From contig JACOUN010000051.1 in assembly GCA_016177805.1 (NCBI GenBank), positions 62,001 to 126,000 of the forward strand: a stretch of 64,000 bases of DNA, written 5' to 3'. Of this stretch, positions 49,901-59,656 are shown piece after piece (within the stretch, counting starts at the first letter, position 1; every line of letters starts with the position of its first letter). Made by a program: the position numbers and the translations under genes. Source of the stretch: Rhodocyclales bacterium (GTDB lineage: Bacteria; Pseudomonadota; Gammaproteobacteria; Burkholderiales; Rhodocyclaceae). A model generated the notes under the pieces. It did no database searches, had not been told where the DNA came from, and saw only the letters and a program-made list of their open reading frames with translations.

Positions 49901-52900
49901 CCGGCGACATGCGTGGCCTGCACGCCCAGCGAGGCAAGCAGGTGGGCGCCGGCGAGGCTGACCGCGCCGAGTGCGGGCTGCGCGGTGCGCGTGTCGGTCA
50001 ACGCGGCGTGCTGGACGTCGCGCTGGGCATCGGAAAACGCGCTCGGGGGAAACATCGCGGCCGCCAGTTCCGGTTCACCCGCGAGGTAGATCCGTGTTTC
50101 CGGGAAATAGGTGAACAGATCCGCACCCATGCCCGGGAACTGGCTGCCCTGGCCCGAAAACAGGAGGGCGAGCGCGCCCGGTTCCAGATCGTCATCGGAA
50201 ACGAACACCCCGCGCGGGTCGGCCTGCTGCCGGTGCGCCGTGGCAAGCTTGGCGGTCAGATCCGCCACGCTGGAGGCGACGATCGCCAGTTGCACCGGCT
50301 CGTGCCCCGTGTTGGCGCGGTGATGACCGCAAGCCAGATCGGCGAGACGGTAGTGCCGCCCGGTTGCGAGGAAGGCCTGCAGTTGAGCGACGGCGCGAAG
50401 AGACTCGTCGCGCGTGTTGCCCCGGAACAGGAACAACTCGAATGGCCAGACCGCCGGCGCGACCGGCTGGTCGGCGCCGTGAGCGGGATCGCCACGGTCG
50501 ATCACGACGTGGTAGTTGGTGCCGCCGAAACCGAACGAGCTGACGCCGGCCTTGCGCTCGGCGGCGAGCCAGGGGTAGGTCCGCGAGAGGAAGTAGAAGG
50601 GACTGCGTTCTTGCCGATAGCAGGCATTGGGGCGCTCGATGTTGAGCGTCGGCGGCAGCAGGCCTTGTTCGACGGCGTAGGCGCACTTGATCAGGCTGGC
50701 GATGCCGGCGGCGCATTTGCTGTGTCCGATCTGAGTCTTGACCGAACCGAGCGCGCAGCTGCCGGGCACGCTGCCGGAACGCGCGAATACCGTCTCCATC
50801 GACGCCATCTCGGTGCGATCACCGACGATGGTGCCGGTGCCGTGGGCTTCGAGCAGGCCCACCTCCGCCGGGGACACCGCCGCGCGCCGGTAGGCCCGGT
50901 TCAGCGCGCGGAGCTGGCCTTCCTTGCGCGGGGCGGTCAGGCCGAGCGAACGCCCGTCGCTTGCGCCGCCCACGCCGCGGATCACCGCATAGACATGGTC
51001 GCCATCGCTAAGCGCATCCTCATGGCGTTTCAGCACCACCGCGCCGACGCCTTCGCCCAGCGTGATGCCATCGGCGCTATCGGAAAAGGTGAAGCACTTG
51101 CCACGTGGGGATAGCGCGTGGGTGCTGCAGAACATCAGGTAGTCGTGGATGCCGTTGTGGAAATCGACCCCGCCGGCAATCGCCATGTCGCTTTCACCGT
51201 AGCGCAATTCCTTGATCGCCGCGTCGATCGCCGCGAGCGACGAGGCGCACGCCGCATCGATGGTGAAATTGTGGCCGCCCAGGTCCAGCCGGTTGCTGAT
51301 CCGTCCTGACACGACGTTGCCGAGCACGCCGGCGAAGCTGTCTTCGGTCAGTTGCGGCAGCGCCGCGCGGGTTTCGTCGAGCGCCGCGTCCGACAACAAC
51401 TGCGGCAGCATGATGCGCAGACCGTAGGCGCCGGAAATGTCGCCGCCCGGTTCGACGCCAAAGATCACCGAGGTGCGCTCGCGATTGAAGCCACGCGTGG
51501 CGTAGCCTGCATCGTGCAAGGCCTGATGGGCGACGAGCAGGCTCGCGATCTGGGCCGGATCGATGGAGCCGAGTATCTGCGGCGGAATGCCGAACAGCGC
51601 CGGGTCGAAATGGAACTCCGGCACGAAACCGCCCCATTTGGAATTGCTCTTCTCGTTGCGCGCGCCGCTTGTTCCGGCATCGTAATAGGCTGCCTTGTCC
51701 CAGCGCCGATCCGGGACTTCGGTGACGCAATCCCGGCCTTCTATGATGTTGGCCCAGTACTCTTCAGCCGTCACGGCGCCGGGGAAAATGCCGGCCATGC
51801 CGACGATCGCGATGTCGCACACGGCTGCGTTGCGGCGCGGCGCTCGCGCCGGAGCGGAAAAATCATGCAGCAGGCGTTCGGCGGACGACACATCCTGGTG
51901 CAATGCGGCGATGGTGGTGACGCCACCGCGCAAACCGACTACATCGCCGATCATGTACATCCCCTCGGCCAGCTGGGTGTCGGTGTCGACGTCGATCAAC
52001 GCGTCGCCAGCGCGTTTCTTGCCCTTCGAGGCGATGCGCAGGTGGCCGACGTTCAGACGTTCCAGCGCGTCGAAAATCTCGGCGGTGCTTTTCCCGGCGT
52101 GTTTCAAACGCGCGCGTTCCGAATTGACGAAATCGACGTAGGGGGTGTTCAGGCAGCGGGTCAGGTGTCCCGGCCCGGTCGGGATCAGGGTCGATTCGCC
52201 GCTGGAAACGGCCAGCGCCTGGTAGGCCGGCAGGATCGCGCCTTCGCGCACGGCCTCCTCGGTGAACAGGTAGGCCGATCCCATCAGGATGCCGAGTCGC
52301 GCGCCCAGCGCCGCCAACGGCGCGCACATTACCGACAGCAGCGCGGCCGACAGGCGGTCATGCACGCCGCCGGCAAACAGCAGCGACAATTCGTCGATCC
52401 TGTCGAACTCGAGCGCGCGTGTGATCTGGGCCTCCCACAAGGTCATCGACGACAATGGCCCGACGTGGCCGCCGCATTCGTGCCCCTCGAAAATGAAGCG
52501 GCGCGCGCCGGCTTCGAGAAAGTGATCGAACAGGCGCGGCGTCGGGCAGTGCAGGAAGGCGCCGATGTTGGCATCCTCGAAAGCCTGGGCCTGATCGGGG
52601 CGTCCGCCCGCCAGGATCACGTAAGGTGGCGCGATTTCATGCACCAGCGCGGCCTGCTGTCGATAAAGCTCGGGCGGCAGGAATCCGAGCAGGCCGACCG
52701 ACCAGCTCCGGCCGGTGAGGCGGTTGCGCGTCTCTTCGAGCAGGGGGCGCGCCTGTTCCGTCCCGAGCACCGCCATGGCGAACGCTGGCATACCGCCACC
52801 GTCGGCAACCGCAGCCGCGAATCCGGGGCTGTCGGACACGCGCGTCATCGGCCCCTGCACCAGCGGATGGGTCAGGCCATACTCACGCGCGAATGCCGAG

Positions 52901-53784
52901 TCACGGCCAAACACGTCGTGCTGTCTCGCCAGGCGCAGATGGCTGTCGATCGCCTCTTCGGTGCTGTGCACCAGCGTGGTCGCGTCGTTGTAGTGGATGC
53001 GGAAAACGTCCGCGAGCGCGATATCCTCGCCCACCAGCAACGGCTTATCCGCCTGCGTCAGCAGGGTCAGCAGTTCGTCGCGGGTTGCGCCTTCATCCAC
53101 CTTTGGGCGCAGCTTGTGGTGCAAGTAGCGGTACCCGGCGGCTACGGTCGTCTCGGAGCCATTGAGTCCGCGGATGATCGCGGATAGCTCCTGCGGCAAC
53201 CGGCATGCCGGCAGCAGCGCCAGTTGCGCGTCGTACACCACCCCCTGTGCACCCGCCAGCACGGCAGCAGCGGCCCCATGCGGTCCCATCCCGCCTTGCA
53301 CCCAGAACGGCAGGGCAAGACGCCCGTAGCTTGCCTGCAGCAGGATGAAACTGTTGAGCTTGCCGATGCGTCCGCCGCTTTCCGCGCCTTTCAGGATGAG
53401 TCCGTCGGCACCCAGTGCCTGTGCCGCCACTGCCTCTTCCGGCGATACCACTTCGATCAGGTGGCGGAAGCCGGGGACGGGCACGAAACACTCGGGCGAA
53501 GCGTGCAGCAGCATCTTTACGCTGCGCGGTAGACCGGCAAGGCCGACGTCAGACAGGCGGACGCCTTCTGGAATACGCAAGCCGAATCCGTCTCGCGTGC
53601 TCGCATGCACTTTGTTGATGGCGGCTTCGGCCGCTGCCCAGTCACGTCCTATGTCGAGGAATGCGCCGGCCCCCGCGCGCACGAAATCGCTGATCAGTCG
53701 ATGATCCGGAATCTCGAACGGCGAAACCACCAGTACGCGTTTCTCTCTCCAGTCCGCGATCGGATCCAGATCCACTTCATGCAT
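46954..53784 (-). CDS. Type I FAS/PKS-like synthase: NPD-NPD-KS-AT-ACP-KR
   Basis: 2276 residues. Start ATG 53784 chosen for AGGGGAC 6 nt upstream; an ATG at 53820 is also in frame. Two nitronate-monooxygenase/PfaD-like flavin barrels come first: about 16-255 with a degenerate AESGGRIG near 137, and about 285-600 with the intact HECGGHVG near 435. Next are KS about 656-1085 (Cys846 in DAACASSL, EAHGTGT, GHSKCAAG), AT about 1205-1510 (FSGQGSQ, Ser1297 in GHSYGEL), ACP with Ser1707 (LGIDSIKR, the PUFA/Hgl-type motif), and KR about 1995-2230 (IVGGARGI; S, Y and N of DYSAANAY). The PfaD-like part should provide enoyl reduction. First gene of the cluster. Confidence 0.93.
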   Translation of the reverse strand: MHEVDLDPIADWREKRVLVVSPFEIPDHRLISDFVRAGAGAFLDIGRDWAAAEAAINKVHASTRDGFGLRIPEGVRLSDVGLAGLPRSVKMLLHASPECFVPVPGFRHLIEVVSPEEAVAAQALGADGLILKGAESGGRIGKLNSFILLQASYGRLALPFWVQGGMGPHGAAAAVLAGAQGVVYDAQLALLPACRLPQELSAIIRGLNGSETTVAAGYRYLHHKLRPKVDEGATRDELLTLLTQADKPLLVGEDIALADVFRIHYNDATTLVHSTEEAIDSHLRLARQHDVFGRDSAFAREYGLTHPLVQGPMTRVSDSPGFAAAVADGGGMPAFAMAVLGTEQARPLLEETRNRLTGRSWSVGLLGFLPPELYRQQAALVHEIAPPYVILAGGRPDQAQAFEDANIGAFLHCPTPRLFDHFLEAGARRFIFEGHECGGHVGPLSSMTLWEAQITRALEFDRIDELSLLFAGGVHDRLSAALLSVMCAPLAALGARLGILMGSAYLFTEEAVREGAILPAYQALAVSSGESTLIPTGPGHLTRCLNTPYVDFVNSERARLKHAGKSTAEIFDALERLNVGHLRIASKGKKRAGDALIDVDTDTQLAEGMYMIGDVVGLRGGVTTIAALHQDVSSAERLLHDFSAPARAPRRNAAVCDIAIVGMAGIFPGAVTAEEYWANIIEGRDCVTEVPDRRWDKAAYYDAGTSGARNEKSNSKWGGFVPEFHFDPALFGIPPQILGSIDPAQIASLLVAHQALHDAGYATRGFNRERTSVIFGVEPGGDISGAYGLRIMLPQLLSDAALDETRAALPQLTEDSFAGVLGNVVSGRISNRLDLGGHNFTIDAACASSLAAIDAAIKELRYGESDMAIAGGVDFHNGIHDYLMFCSTHALSPRGKCFTFSDSADGITLGEGVGAVVLKRHEDALSDGDHVYAVIRGVGGASDGRSLGLTAPRKEGQLRALNRAYRRAAVSPAEVGLLEAHGTGTIVGDRTEMASMETVFARSGSVPGSCALGSVKTQIGHSKCAAGIASLIKCAYAVEQGLLPPTLNIERPNACYRQERSPFYFLSRTYPWLAAERKAGVSSFGFGGTNYHVVIDRGDPAHGADQPVAPAVWPFELFLFRGNTRDESLRAVAQLQAFLATGRHYRLADLACGHHRANTGHEPVQLAIVASSVADLTAKLATAHRQQADPRGVFVSDDDLEPGALALLFSGQGSQFPGMGADLFTYFPETRIYLAGEPELAAAMFPPSAFSDAQRDVQHAALTDTRTAQPALGAVSLAGAHLLASLGVQATHVAGHSYGELSALCNAGSIARADLLTISRLRASSIIDGFNGGDRGGMLAVDGDEALVREVLGDLGEVDLANLNAPNQTVLAGPTSALDQARKLFVAHDIRVHSLPVACAFHSRALSHAATNFSASLQRQQLLSPRCTVWSNETAAPYPTDVPAPELALRLGRQIASPVRFMQMIEGMHEHGVRTFVEVGAGNALCGLVNQILAGEAVETMPLTLRDAAPLKALMTTLAKLAVRGVAVDCDALYAHRRVRALDILSPEPLSKTTWIVDGQHARPVFGTLPPQAYDPSAARTLMAAAAAGTTPDDGEAREQVLQSYFQSLNRFIDSQRDVMLGYLGSEAGAPASATPRASAHPVVTMPPPTAANAITAAIARPNPTAARLERGAIEARLKVMICERTGYPEDMLDTGLDLEADLGIDSIKRVELLSEIGKELGIINSGAADELGDGAGRFIEEVSRIKTLSGISEWLARHGAPSTQAEPAPDPTPAGHQPATGGSTRARAPLRALDVLYRPKPLSARPARMIADKTFHAVGATGPQYLALREHLAARGARLEPLEREALRPGATLDSNGILYFNHDDSYHDVIGLFHALRACDPRHLDAVIAIQADPDPVLTPDGDYLGPSRGSGTCGFLVSLRWEWPEIGVIRQLIMHDGASLDHDALATRICAEILSDAEVLAQPVAYVNHQRHVRKALVRQPVTAGADGFHLTRDAVVVIVGGARGITSWFAAEFARRYQCRIVLLGRSALPASSDDYPGVESAVELRKVLAAQTRPKLQTREIEYRVKQILADKQIRTTLQALRDHGSEFSYLQADVTDAGQVDAAMRDVMARHGRIDGVVFGAGVLDDRFLKDKDEASVARTYHTKATGADNVLNALDGLTEPGFVVFFSSLSSTLGNRGQTDYSAANAYLDRRAITLNASRTGHYLAVNWGPWEGLGMIDETLQKHLEGMGVHAIRRDEGVDFLFDELAAGKRAGQVLAMCATDEALFWTE

Positions 53785-54241
53785 GATGTTGTCCCCTCGC
53801 AAATTGTGATTCACCGCCATAAATGGCAGGTCGGACCCGTTACTCCCTGACCGCCGTCATGCTGCCATTGCGGCAGCGCATCACGAGATGAAATGCAAAC
53901 AGTGACAGAAAGAATATTGGTATAGCTATTTGTATTTAGCGGGCGCCGAACGCATAGTCTATATGGTTAGTAGGCAACAATGCAACCGAGGGTGGATGAA
54001 TCGCGGGTGGGTACGGCGCGGCCCCGGTCGGGCTGTCGTCGCGAGGTGGGGGTGAAGCGGGCTCGGGTGGTGGGCTCGCGCCTTGCCCTGAAGGTATGCC
54101 GCTGTGCGAGCGCCCGTGACGATCGGGGTGCGGGGCGCAAGCGCGTCGGGATGAGGTGAAGACGTGTCACCCGTTCTCACGCCGGGTGACACGCAGCCCG
54201 ACAGCGGGTGCCGGGGGATGCGTCGCGCTATGGACTGGTTG
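53785..54241. promoter_or_regulatory. Leader and promoter region between hisC and the synthase operon
   Basis: 457 bp without a convincing gene. An AT-rich stretch (about 53895-53985), conspicuous in this GC-rich DNA, holds several TA-rich -10-like sequences on the minus strand (around CAATATTC and ATATAGACT), so an autonomous promoter for the five-gene cluster is likely. The rest (about 53990-54160) is G-rich and featureless. Confidence 0.5.
54164..54192 (-). terminator. Stem-loop downstream of hisC
   Basis: GTGTCACCCG and CGGGTGACAC form a perfect 10-bp stem with a 9-nt loop, about 50 bp beyond the hisC stop on the minus strand. No clear T-run follows, but it would separate hisC transcription from the synthase operon. 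Confidence 0.5.
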
Positions 54242-55312
54242 TTAGCCCAGGATCTCGCGCAGCGCGTCAATGAGCGCCGCGCACTGGGCTTGGGTGCCGA
54301 TCGTGATGCGCAGGAACTGGTCGATGCGCGGCTTGGCGAAATGGCGCACGATGATCGCGCGCTCACGCAACGCGCTTGCCAGCTTGGTCGCATCGTGGGC
54401 GGGGTGCCGGGCGAACACGAAATTGGCGGTGGAGGGCAGGACCTCGAAGCCGACGCGGGCCAGATCGGCCGTCAGGTGTTCGCGCAGTTCGATGACCTGA
54501 TCGCAGTTGCGCCGGAAATGCGCTTCGTCCTCGACCGACGCAACGGCGCCGGCCAGCGCCAGCCGGTCCAGCGGATAAGAGTTGAAGCTGTTCTTGACCC
54601 GCTCCAGTGCCATCACCAGATCCGCATGCCCCATCGCGTAGCCCACGCGCAGACCGGCCAGCGCGCGCGATTTGGAGAAGGTGTGCACCACCAGCAGGTT
54701 GGGGTGGCGGTCGATCAGTCCGACCGCGCTGGCGCCGCCGAAATCGACATAGGCTTCATCCACGACCACGACGCAGCCGGGGTTGCCCGCGACGATGCGC
54801 TCGACCTCGGCGAGCGGCATGAAGCGGCCGGTCGGCGCATTGGGGTTGGCGAAGATGATGCCGCCGGCCTGGCGCCCCGGTTGCGTCAGGTAGTCGTCGG
54901 CGTTGATGCGGAACCCGGCATCGAGCGGTATGGTTTCGTAGCGTATGTCGTACAGGCCGCAATAGACCGGGTAGAAGCTGTAGGTGACGTCCGGAAACCA
55001 CACGGGTTGATCGTGGCGCAGCAGCGCGAGGAACGCGTGCGCGAGGACTTCGTCCGAACCGTTGCCGACGAATACCTGGCAGGGGGTAATGCCATGCCGC
55101 CGCGCGAGTGCTTCCTTGAGCGTGTCGGCGTTGGGGTCGGGGTAGAGCCGCAGTGCGTCCGAGGTCGCCGCGTGTATCGCGTCCAGCACCCGTGGCGACG
55201 GACCGAAAGGCAGTTCGTTGGTGTTGAGCTTGATCAGGTTGTCGAGCTTGGGTTGTTCGCCCGGCACGTAGGGCGTGAGGCCGTGTACGACAGGGCTCCA
55301 GTAGCGGCTCAT
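54242..55312 (-). CDS. hisC: Histidinol-phosphate aminotransferase HisC
   Basis: PLP enzyme of histidine synthesis. 356 residues from ATG 55312 ([12 protein letters not shown]). [41 protein letters not shown] and the PLP-lysine motif [15 protein letters not shown] are intact, so it appears functional. It is on the minus strand, divergent from hisB, whereas hisG, hisD and hisB-hisE are all on the plus strand; the usual order is hisG-hisD-hisC-hisB in one direction. It therefore marks one end of the inverted segment. Confidence 0.95.
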   Translation of the reverse strand: MSRYWSPVVHGLTPYVPGEQPKLDNLIKLNTNELPFGPSPRVLDAIHAATSDALRLYPDPNADTLKEALARRHGITPCQVFVGNGSDEVLAHAFLALLRHDQPVWFPDVTYSFYPVYCGLYDIRYETIPLDAGFRINADDYLTQPGRQAGGIIFANPNAPTGRFMPLAEVERIVAGNPGCVVVVDEAYVDFGGASAVGLIDRHPNLLVVHTFSKSRALAGLRVGYAMGHADLVMALERVKNSFNSYPLDRLALAGAVASVEDEAHFRRNCDQVIELREHLTADLARVGFEVLPSTANFVFARHPAHDATKLASALRERAIIVRHFAKPRIDQFLRITIGTQAQCAALIDALREILG

Positions 55313-55471
55313 GGGGTTTCTTATCCAGGTCAGTGGTGCAGGGCAGAACAATGTCAGCGTGGGGGCGTCGGGCGCCACTGCCCGGAATTGCAGCCGGACA
55401 GGCTGGCGATGTTATCATGGCGCGAGTTAGCGTCATCCGAACAACCGTCGTTCTTCATTGCTCAGACTCTC

Positions 55472-56059
55472 ATGCGGCAGGCCGAAGTCAACCGGGATAC
55501 CCTGGAAACCCGGATTACCGTCCGGCTCGATCTGGACGGCAACGGAAGAGCCAGTCTTGCGACCGGCGTACCCTTTCTCGATCACATGCTGGATCAGATC
55601 GCCCGTCATGGCGCGATGGATCTGGATGTCAGCGCCTCCGGCGACACCCATATCGATGATCATCACACCGTCGAGGACGTGGGCATCACGTTCGGGCAGG
55701 CGTTTGCCAAGGCGCTCGGCGACAAGAAGGGCATACGCCGCTACGGCCATGCCTATGTGCCGCTCGATGAAGCGCTGTCGCGGGTAGTGGTGGATTTTTC
55801 CGGGCGCCCTGGGCTGCACTACCGGGTGAACTACGTGCGGCAGTTGATCGGGCGTTTCGACGTCGACCTGGCGCGCGAGTTTTTCCAGGGATTCGTCAAT
55901 CACGCCGGCGTGACCCTGCATATCGACAACCTGCATGGCGACAACGCCCATCATCAGTGCGAGACCATCTTCAAGGCCTTTGGCCGGGCCTTGCGCATGG
56001 CGGCGGAACGCGACGAGCGCGCCGCAGGAGTCATCCCTTCGACCAAGGGCGCGCTCTGA
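55472..56059 (+). CDS. hisB: Imidazoleglycerol-phosphate dehydratase HisB
   Basis: Monofunctional manganese-dependent dehydratase. 195 residues from ATG 55472 ([19 protein letters not shown]). Duplicated metal motifs [21 protein letters not shown], and [22 protein letters not shown]. There is no fused histidinol-phosphatase domain, unlike enterics. Separated from hisD by the inverted segment, the hisB-to-hisE run needs its own promoter; a weak candidate is TTGCAG-18-TTATCA at about 55388-55417. Confidence 0.96.
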   Translation: MRQAEVNRDTLETRITVRLDLDGNGRASLATGVPFLDHMLDQIARHGAMDLDVSASGDTHIDDHHTVEDVGITFGQAFAKALGDKKGIRRYGHAYVPLDEALSRVVVDFSGRPGLHYRVNYVRQLIGRFDVDLAREFFQGFVNHAGVTLHIDNLHGDNAHHQCETIFKAFGRALRMAAERDERAAGVIPSTKGAL

Positions 56060-56116
56060 GCACAACGTCGATGGGCATTGTTCAGTTTTTTCAGTTTTCC
56101 AGCGAGTGATTCCGCG

Positions 56117-56758
56117 ATGATCGATGTCGCCATCATAGATTACGGCATGGGCAACCTGCGTTCGGTTGCCAAGGCCATCGAGCATGTTGCACCGGACAAG
56201 CAGGTCGTGGTGACTTCCGATCCGGCGGTTGTCGCGGCGGCCGGGCGGGTCGTGTTTCCCGGACAGGGTGCGATGCCGGACTGCATGCGCGAGCTGGACG
56301 CGCGCGGCCTGCATGAAGTGGTGATAGAGGCGGCGGCGAGCAAACCGTTTCTCGGTATCTGCATCGGGCAGCAAATGTTGTTTGAACACAGCGAGGAAGG
56401 CAACGTGACCGGCCTCGGCGTGTTCGAAGGCAACGTGGTCCGCTTTCACGGCACCGGGGCGATACCGACACCCGAAGGGGGGCATCTGAAAGTGCCGCAC
56501 ATGGGCTGGAACCAGGTGTATCAGTCTGGTCCGCATCCGCTATGGGACGGCATTCCGGATGGCGAGCGCTTTTACTTCGTCCATAGCTACCACGTGGTGC
56601 CCTCGGTGCAGGCGCGGATCGCAGCCCGGACCGAGTACGGGGCACGGTTTACCAGCGCGGTAGCACGGGATAATATCTTCGCTGTTCAATTCCACCCGGA
56701 AAAGAGCGCGCATGCCGGATTGCAGATGCTTGCGAACTTCGTGCGCTGGGCACCGTGA
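56117..56758 (+). CDS. hisH: Imidazole glycerol phosphate synthase glutaminase HisH
   Basis: Class I glutamine amidotransferase that feeds ammonia to HisF. 213 residues from ATG 56117 (MIDVAIIDYGMGNLRSV). Nucleophile Cys in LGICIGQQMLF, His/Glu dyad in FHPEKSAHAG; VHSYHVVP also typical. Confidence 0.96.
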   Translation: MIDVAIIDYGMGNLRSVAKAIEHVAPDKQVVVTSDPAVVAAAGRVVFPGQGAMPDCMRELDARGLHEVVIEAAASKPFLGICIGQQMLFEHSEEGNVTGLGVFEGNVVRFHGTGAIPTPEGGHLKVPHMGWNQVYQSGPHPLWDGIPDGERFYFVHSYHVVPSVQARIAARTEYGARFTSAVARDNIFAVQFHPEKSAHAGLQMLANFVRWAP

Positions 56759-56810
56759 GTCTCGCGGACAGGCCCGTTCCCACACACACTCATAGAATTC
56801 AGAGCTGCCT

Positions 56811-57559
56811 ATGTTGCTGATACCCGCCATCGACCTCAAGGACGGTCATTGTGTTCGCCTCAGACAAGGCGAAATGGATGATGCGACCGTGTTCTCCGAG
56901 GACCCCGCAGCCATGGCGCGTCGCTGGGTCGACATGGGCGCCAGGCGCTTGCACCTGGTCGACCTGAACGGCGCCTTTGCCGGCAAACCGAAAAACCAGG
57001 CGGCAATCCGCGCGATCGTCGACGCGGTCGGTGACGACATCCCGGTGCAACTGGGGGGCGGCATCCGCGATCTGGATACGATAGAAGCCTATCTTGACCA
57101 CGGCATCACCTACGTGATCATCGGTACTGCGGCGGTCAAGAATCCGGGTTTGCTGCATGATGCCTGCAGCGCGTTTCCGGGGCACGTGATCGTTGGCCTG
57201 GACGCCAAGGACGGCAAGGTCGCGACCGACGGCTGGTCCAAGATGACCGGGCATGACGTGATCGATCTGGCCAGGAAATACGAGGACTACGGCGTCGAAG
57301 CCGTCGTCTATACCGATATCGGACGCGACGGCATGCTGTCAGGCGTGAACATCGAGGCGACCGTGCGGCTTGCCCAGGCGTTGCGCGTGCCGGTGATCGC
57401 CAGCGGCGGCATCGCGGCCATTGCCGATATCGAGGCGCTGTGCGCGGTCGAGGACGAAGGCATCATGGGGGCGATCACCGGTCGTGCCATCTACGAGGGC
57501 ACGCTCGATTTCGCGGCGGCCCAGGCACGGGCCGACGAACTCAACGGCGCACCGGTCTG

Positions 57560-57560
<1 letters not shown>
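56811..57560 (+). CDS. hisA: ProFAR isomerase HisA
   Basis: (beta/alpha)8-barrel isomerase of the histidine pathway. 249 residues. Catalytic Asp in [15 protein letters not shown] and second Asp in [14 protein letters not shown]; phosphate-binding GGIRDLD and ASGGIA loops. Its stop overlaps the hisF start (TGATG). Confidence 0.97.
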
Positions 57561-58317
<757 letters not shown>

Positions 58318-58318
<1 letters not shown>

Positions 58319-58719
58319 TGGTGACGGGTGCGGCGTCGACGTGGCTGGACGAAATCAAGTGGGACGAGAATGGACTGGTGCCGGCCATCGTCCAGGAGGC
58401 GGACAGCGGCGATGTGCTGATGTTCGCCTGGATGAACCGCGAATCGCTGCAACGCACCGCCGAGATCGGCGAAGCGGTGTTCTGGTCGCGCTCGCGCGGC
58501 AAGTTGTGGCACAAGGGCGAGGAGTCCGGGCATATCCAGACGGTGCGCGAAATCCGCATCGACTGCGACAACGACGTGGTGCTGCTCAAGGTCGAGCAAC
58601 GGGGTGCGATAGCGTGCCATACCGGGCGCCATAGCTGTTTCTTCAAGCGCCATCTGGCCGAGGGGGTGTGGCAGACCGTTGATCCGGTTCTGAAAACCCC
58701 AGGGGAAATCTACAAATGA
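58318..58719 (+). CDS. hisI: Phosphoribosyl-AMP cyclohydrolase HisI
   Basis: 133 residues from ATG 58318. Zinc and magnesium sites visible in [15 protein letters not shown] and [29 protein letters not shown] is the family hallmark. Stand-alone enzyme, not fused to HisE. Overlaps hisE by 4 bp. Confidence 0.96.
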
Positions 58720-59042
58720 TTGATATCGAAGTATTGCACCGGGTATCGGCGACGCTGGCCGAGCGCAAGCAGGCCGATCCGGATGCTTCCTACGTGTCCA
58801 GCCTGTACGCCAAGGGCACCGACGCGATCTGCAAGAAGATCGCCGAGGAAGGAGCCGAGACCATCATGGCGGCCAAGGACGGTGATCGCCTGCACCTGGT
58901 GTGGGAAGTGACCGACCTGTGGTTCCACTCCATGGTGTTGCTGGCGCACCACGGACTGTCGGTCGATGACGTGCTGGCTGAGTTCCGGCGTCGCGAGGGT
59001 GTTTCGGGCATCGATGAAAAGAAGTCCCGCCAGGCCAAATGA
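58716..59042 (+). CDS. hisE: Phosphoribosyl-ATP pyrophosphatase HisE
   Basis: MazG-fold all-alpha pyrophosphohydrolase, second step of histidine synthesis. 108 residues. [25 protein letters not shown] is the signature helix pair. Ends 7 bp before the HIT gene. Confidence 0.95.
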   Translation: MIDIEVLHRVSATLAERKQADPDASYVSSLYAKGTDAICKKIAEEGAETIMAAKDGDRLHLVWEVTDLWFHSMVLLAHHGLSVDDVLAEFRRREGVSGIDEKKSRQAK

Positions 59043-59049
59043 GAGAATC

Positions 59050-59397
59050 ATGACCGACTGCATATTCTGCAAGATCGTGCGGGGAGAGATCCCGGCCAAG
59101 AAGATATACGAAGACGAGGACGTGCTGGCCTTTCACGACATCCGGCCGATCGCCCCGGTGCACTTTCTGGTCATCCCCAAGACCCACATTCCTTCGATGG
59201 CGGAGCTGCAGCCCGAGCACGAGGCGACCATGGGCAAGGTCATGCTGGCGGCGAGCAAACTTGCCCGCGAACAAGGCAGCACCGACGGATACCGCACCAT
59301 AATCAACACTGGGCGAGTGGGTTTGCAGGAGGTGTATCATCTGCACGTTCACGTTGTGGGTGGTCCGGATGTGCTTCCGGCCATGTTGAAGCGTTAA
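59050..59397 (+). CDS. HIT family nucleotide-binding protein (HinT-like)
   Basis: 115 residues from ATG 59050. Starts with the [12 protein letters not shown] zinc-type motif of HinT and ends with the histidine triad HLHVHVVGG. It likely hydrolyses aminoacyl- or phosphoramidate adenylates. The his-HIT-tat order is conserved in the class. Confidence 0.95.
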   Translation: MTDCIFCKIVRGEIPAKKIYEDEDVLAFHDIRPIAPVHFLVIPKTHIPSMAELQPEHEATMGKVMLAASKLAREQGSTDGYRTIINTGRVGLQEVYHLHVHVVGGPDVLPAMLKR

Positions 59398-59407
59398 GGA
59401 GACAGGA

Positions 59408-59632
59408 ATGGGTTCATTCAGCATCTGGCACTGGCTGGTCGTACTGGTCATCGTCGTACTGGTCTTTGGCACCAAGAAACTGCGCAACGTCGGCCAGGAT
59501 CTTGGCGGTGCGGTGAAGGGGTTCAAGGAAGGCATGAAGGAAGCCGACGTGGGTGGCGACAAGACGAAGAATCTGAGCGAAAGCACGATCGACGTCGAAG
59601 CCAAGGAAAAGTCGGACAAGGTCAATTCCTGA
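59408..59632 (+). CDS. tatA: Sec-independent translocase subunit TatA
   Basis: Pore-forming subunit of the twin-arginine export system. 74 residues: N-terminal membrane helix ([15 protein letters not shown]), the [23 protein letters not shown] amphipathic helix, and a charged tail. Confidence 0.96.
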   Translation: MGSFSIWHWLVVLVIVVLVFGTKKLRNVGQDLGGAVKGFKEGMKEADVGGDKTKNLSESTIDVEAKEKSDKVNS

Positions 59633-59656
59633 TTTCAACTGTCCACGATGTCTCTC

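Noticed and set aside
49897-53187. Long plus-strand frames opposite the large synthase
   Set aside because: Several overlapping frames with no recognisable domain, matching the shadow pattern of the minus-strand gene whose domains are intact.
40057-55312. Alkylresorcinol (Ars-type) cluster
   Set aside because: The two type I synthases fit that style, but no type III polyketide synthase (ArsB/ArsC) is encoded anywhere in the window.
54164-55471. N-terminal extension of the hisB frame
   Set aside because: It runs antisense through hisC; HisB has its normal length from 55472.
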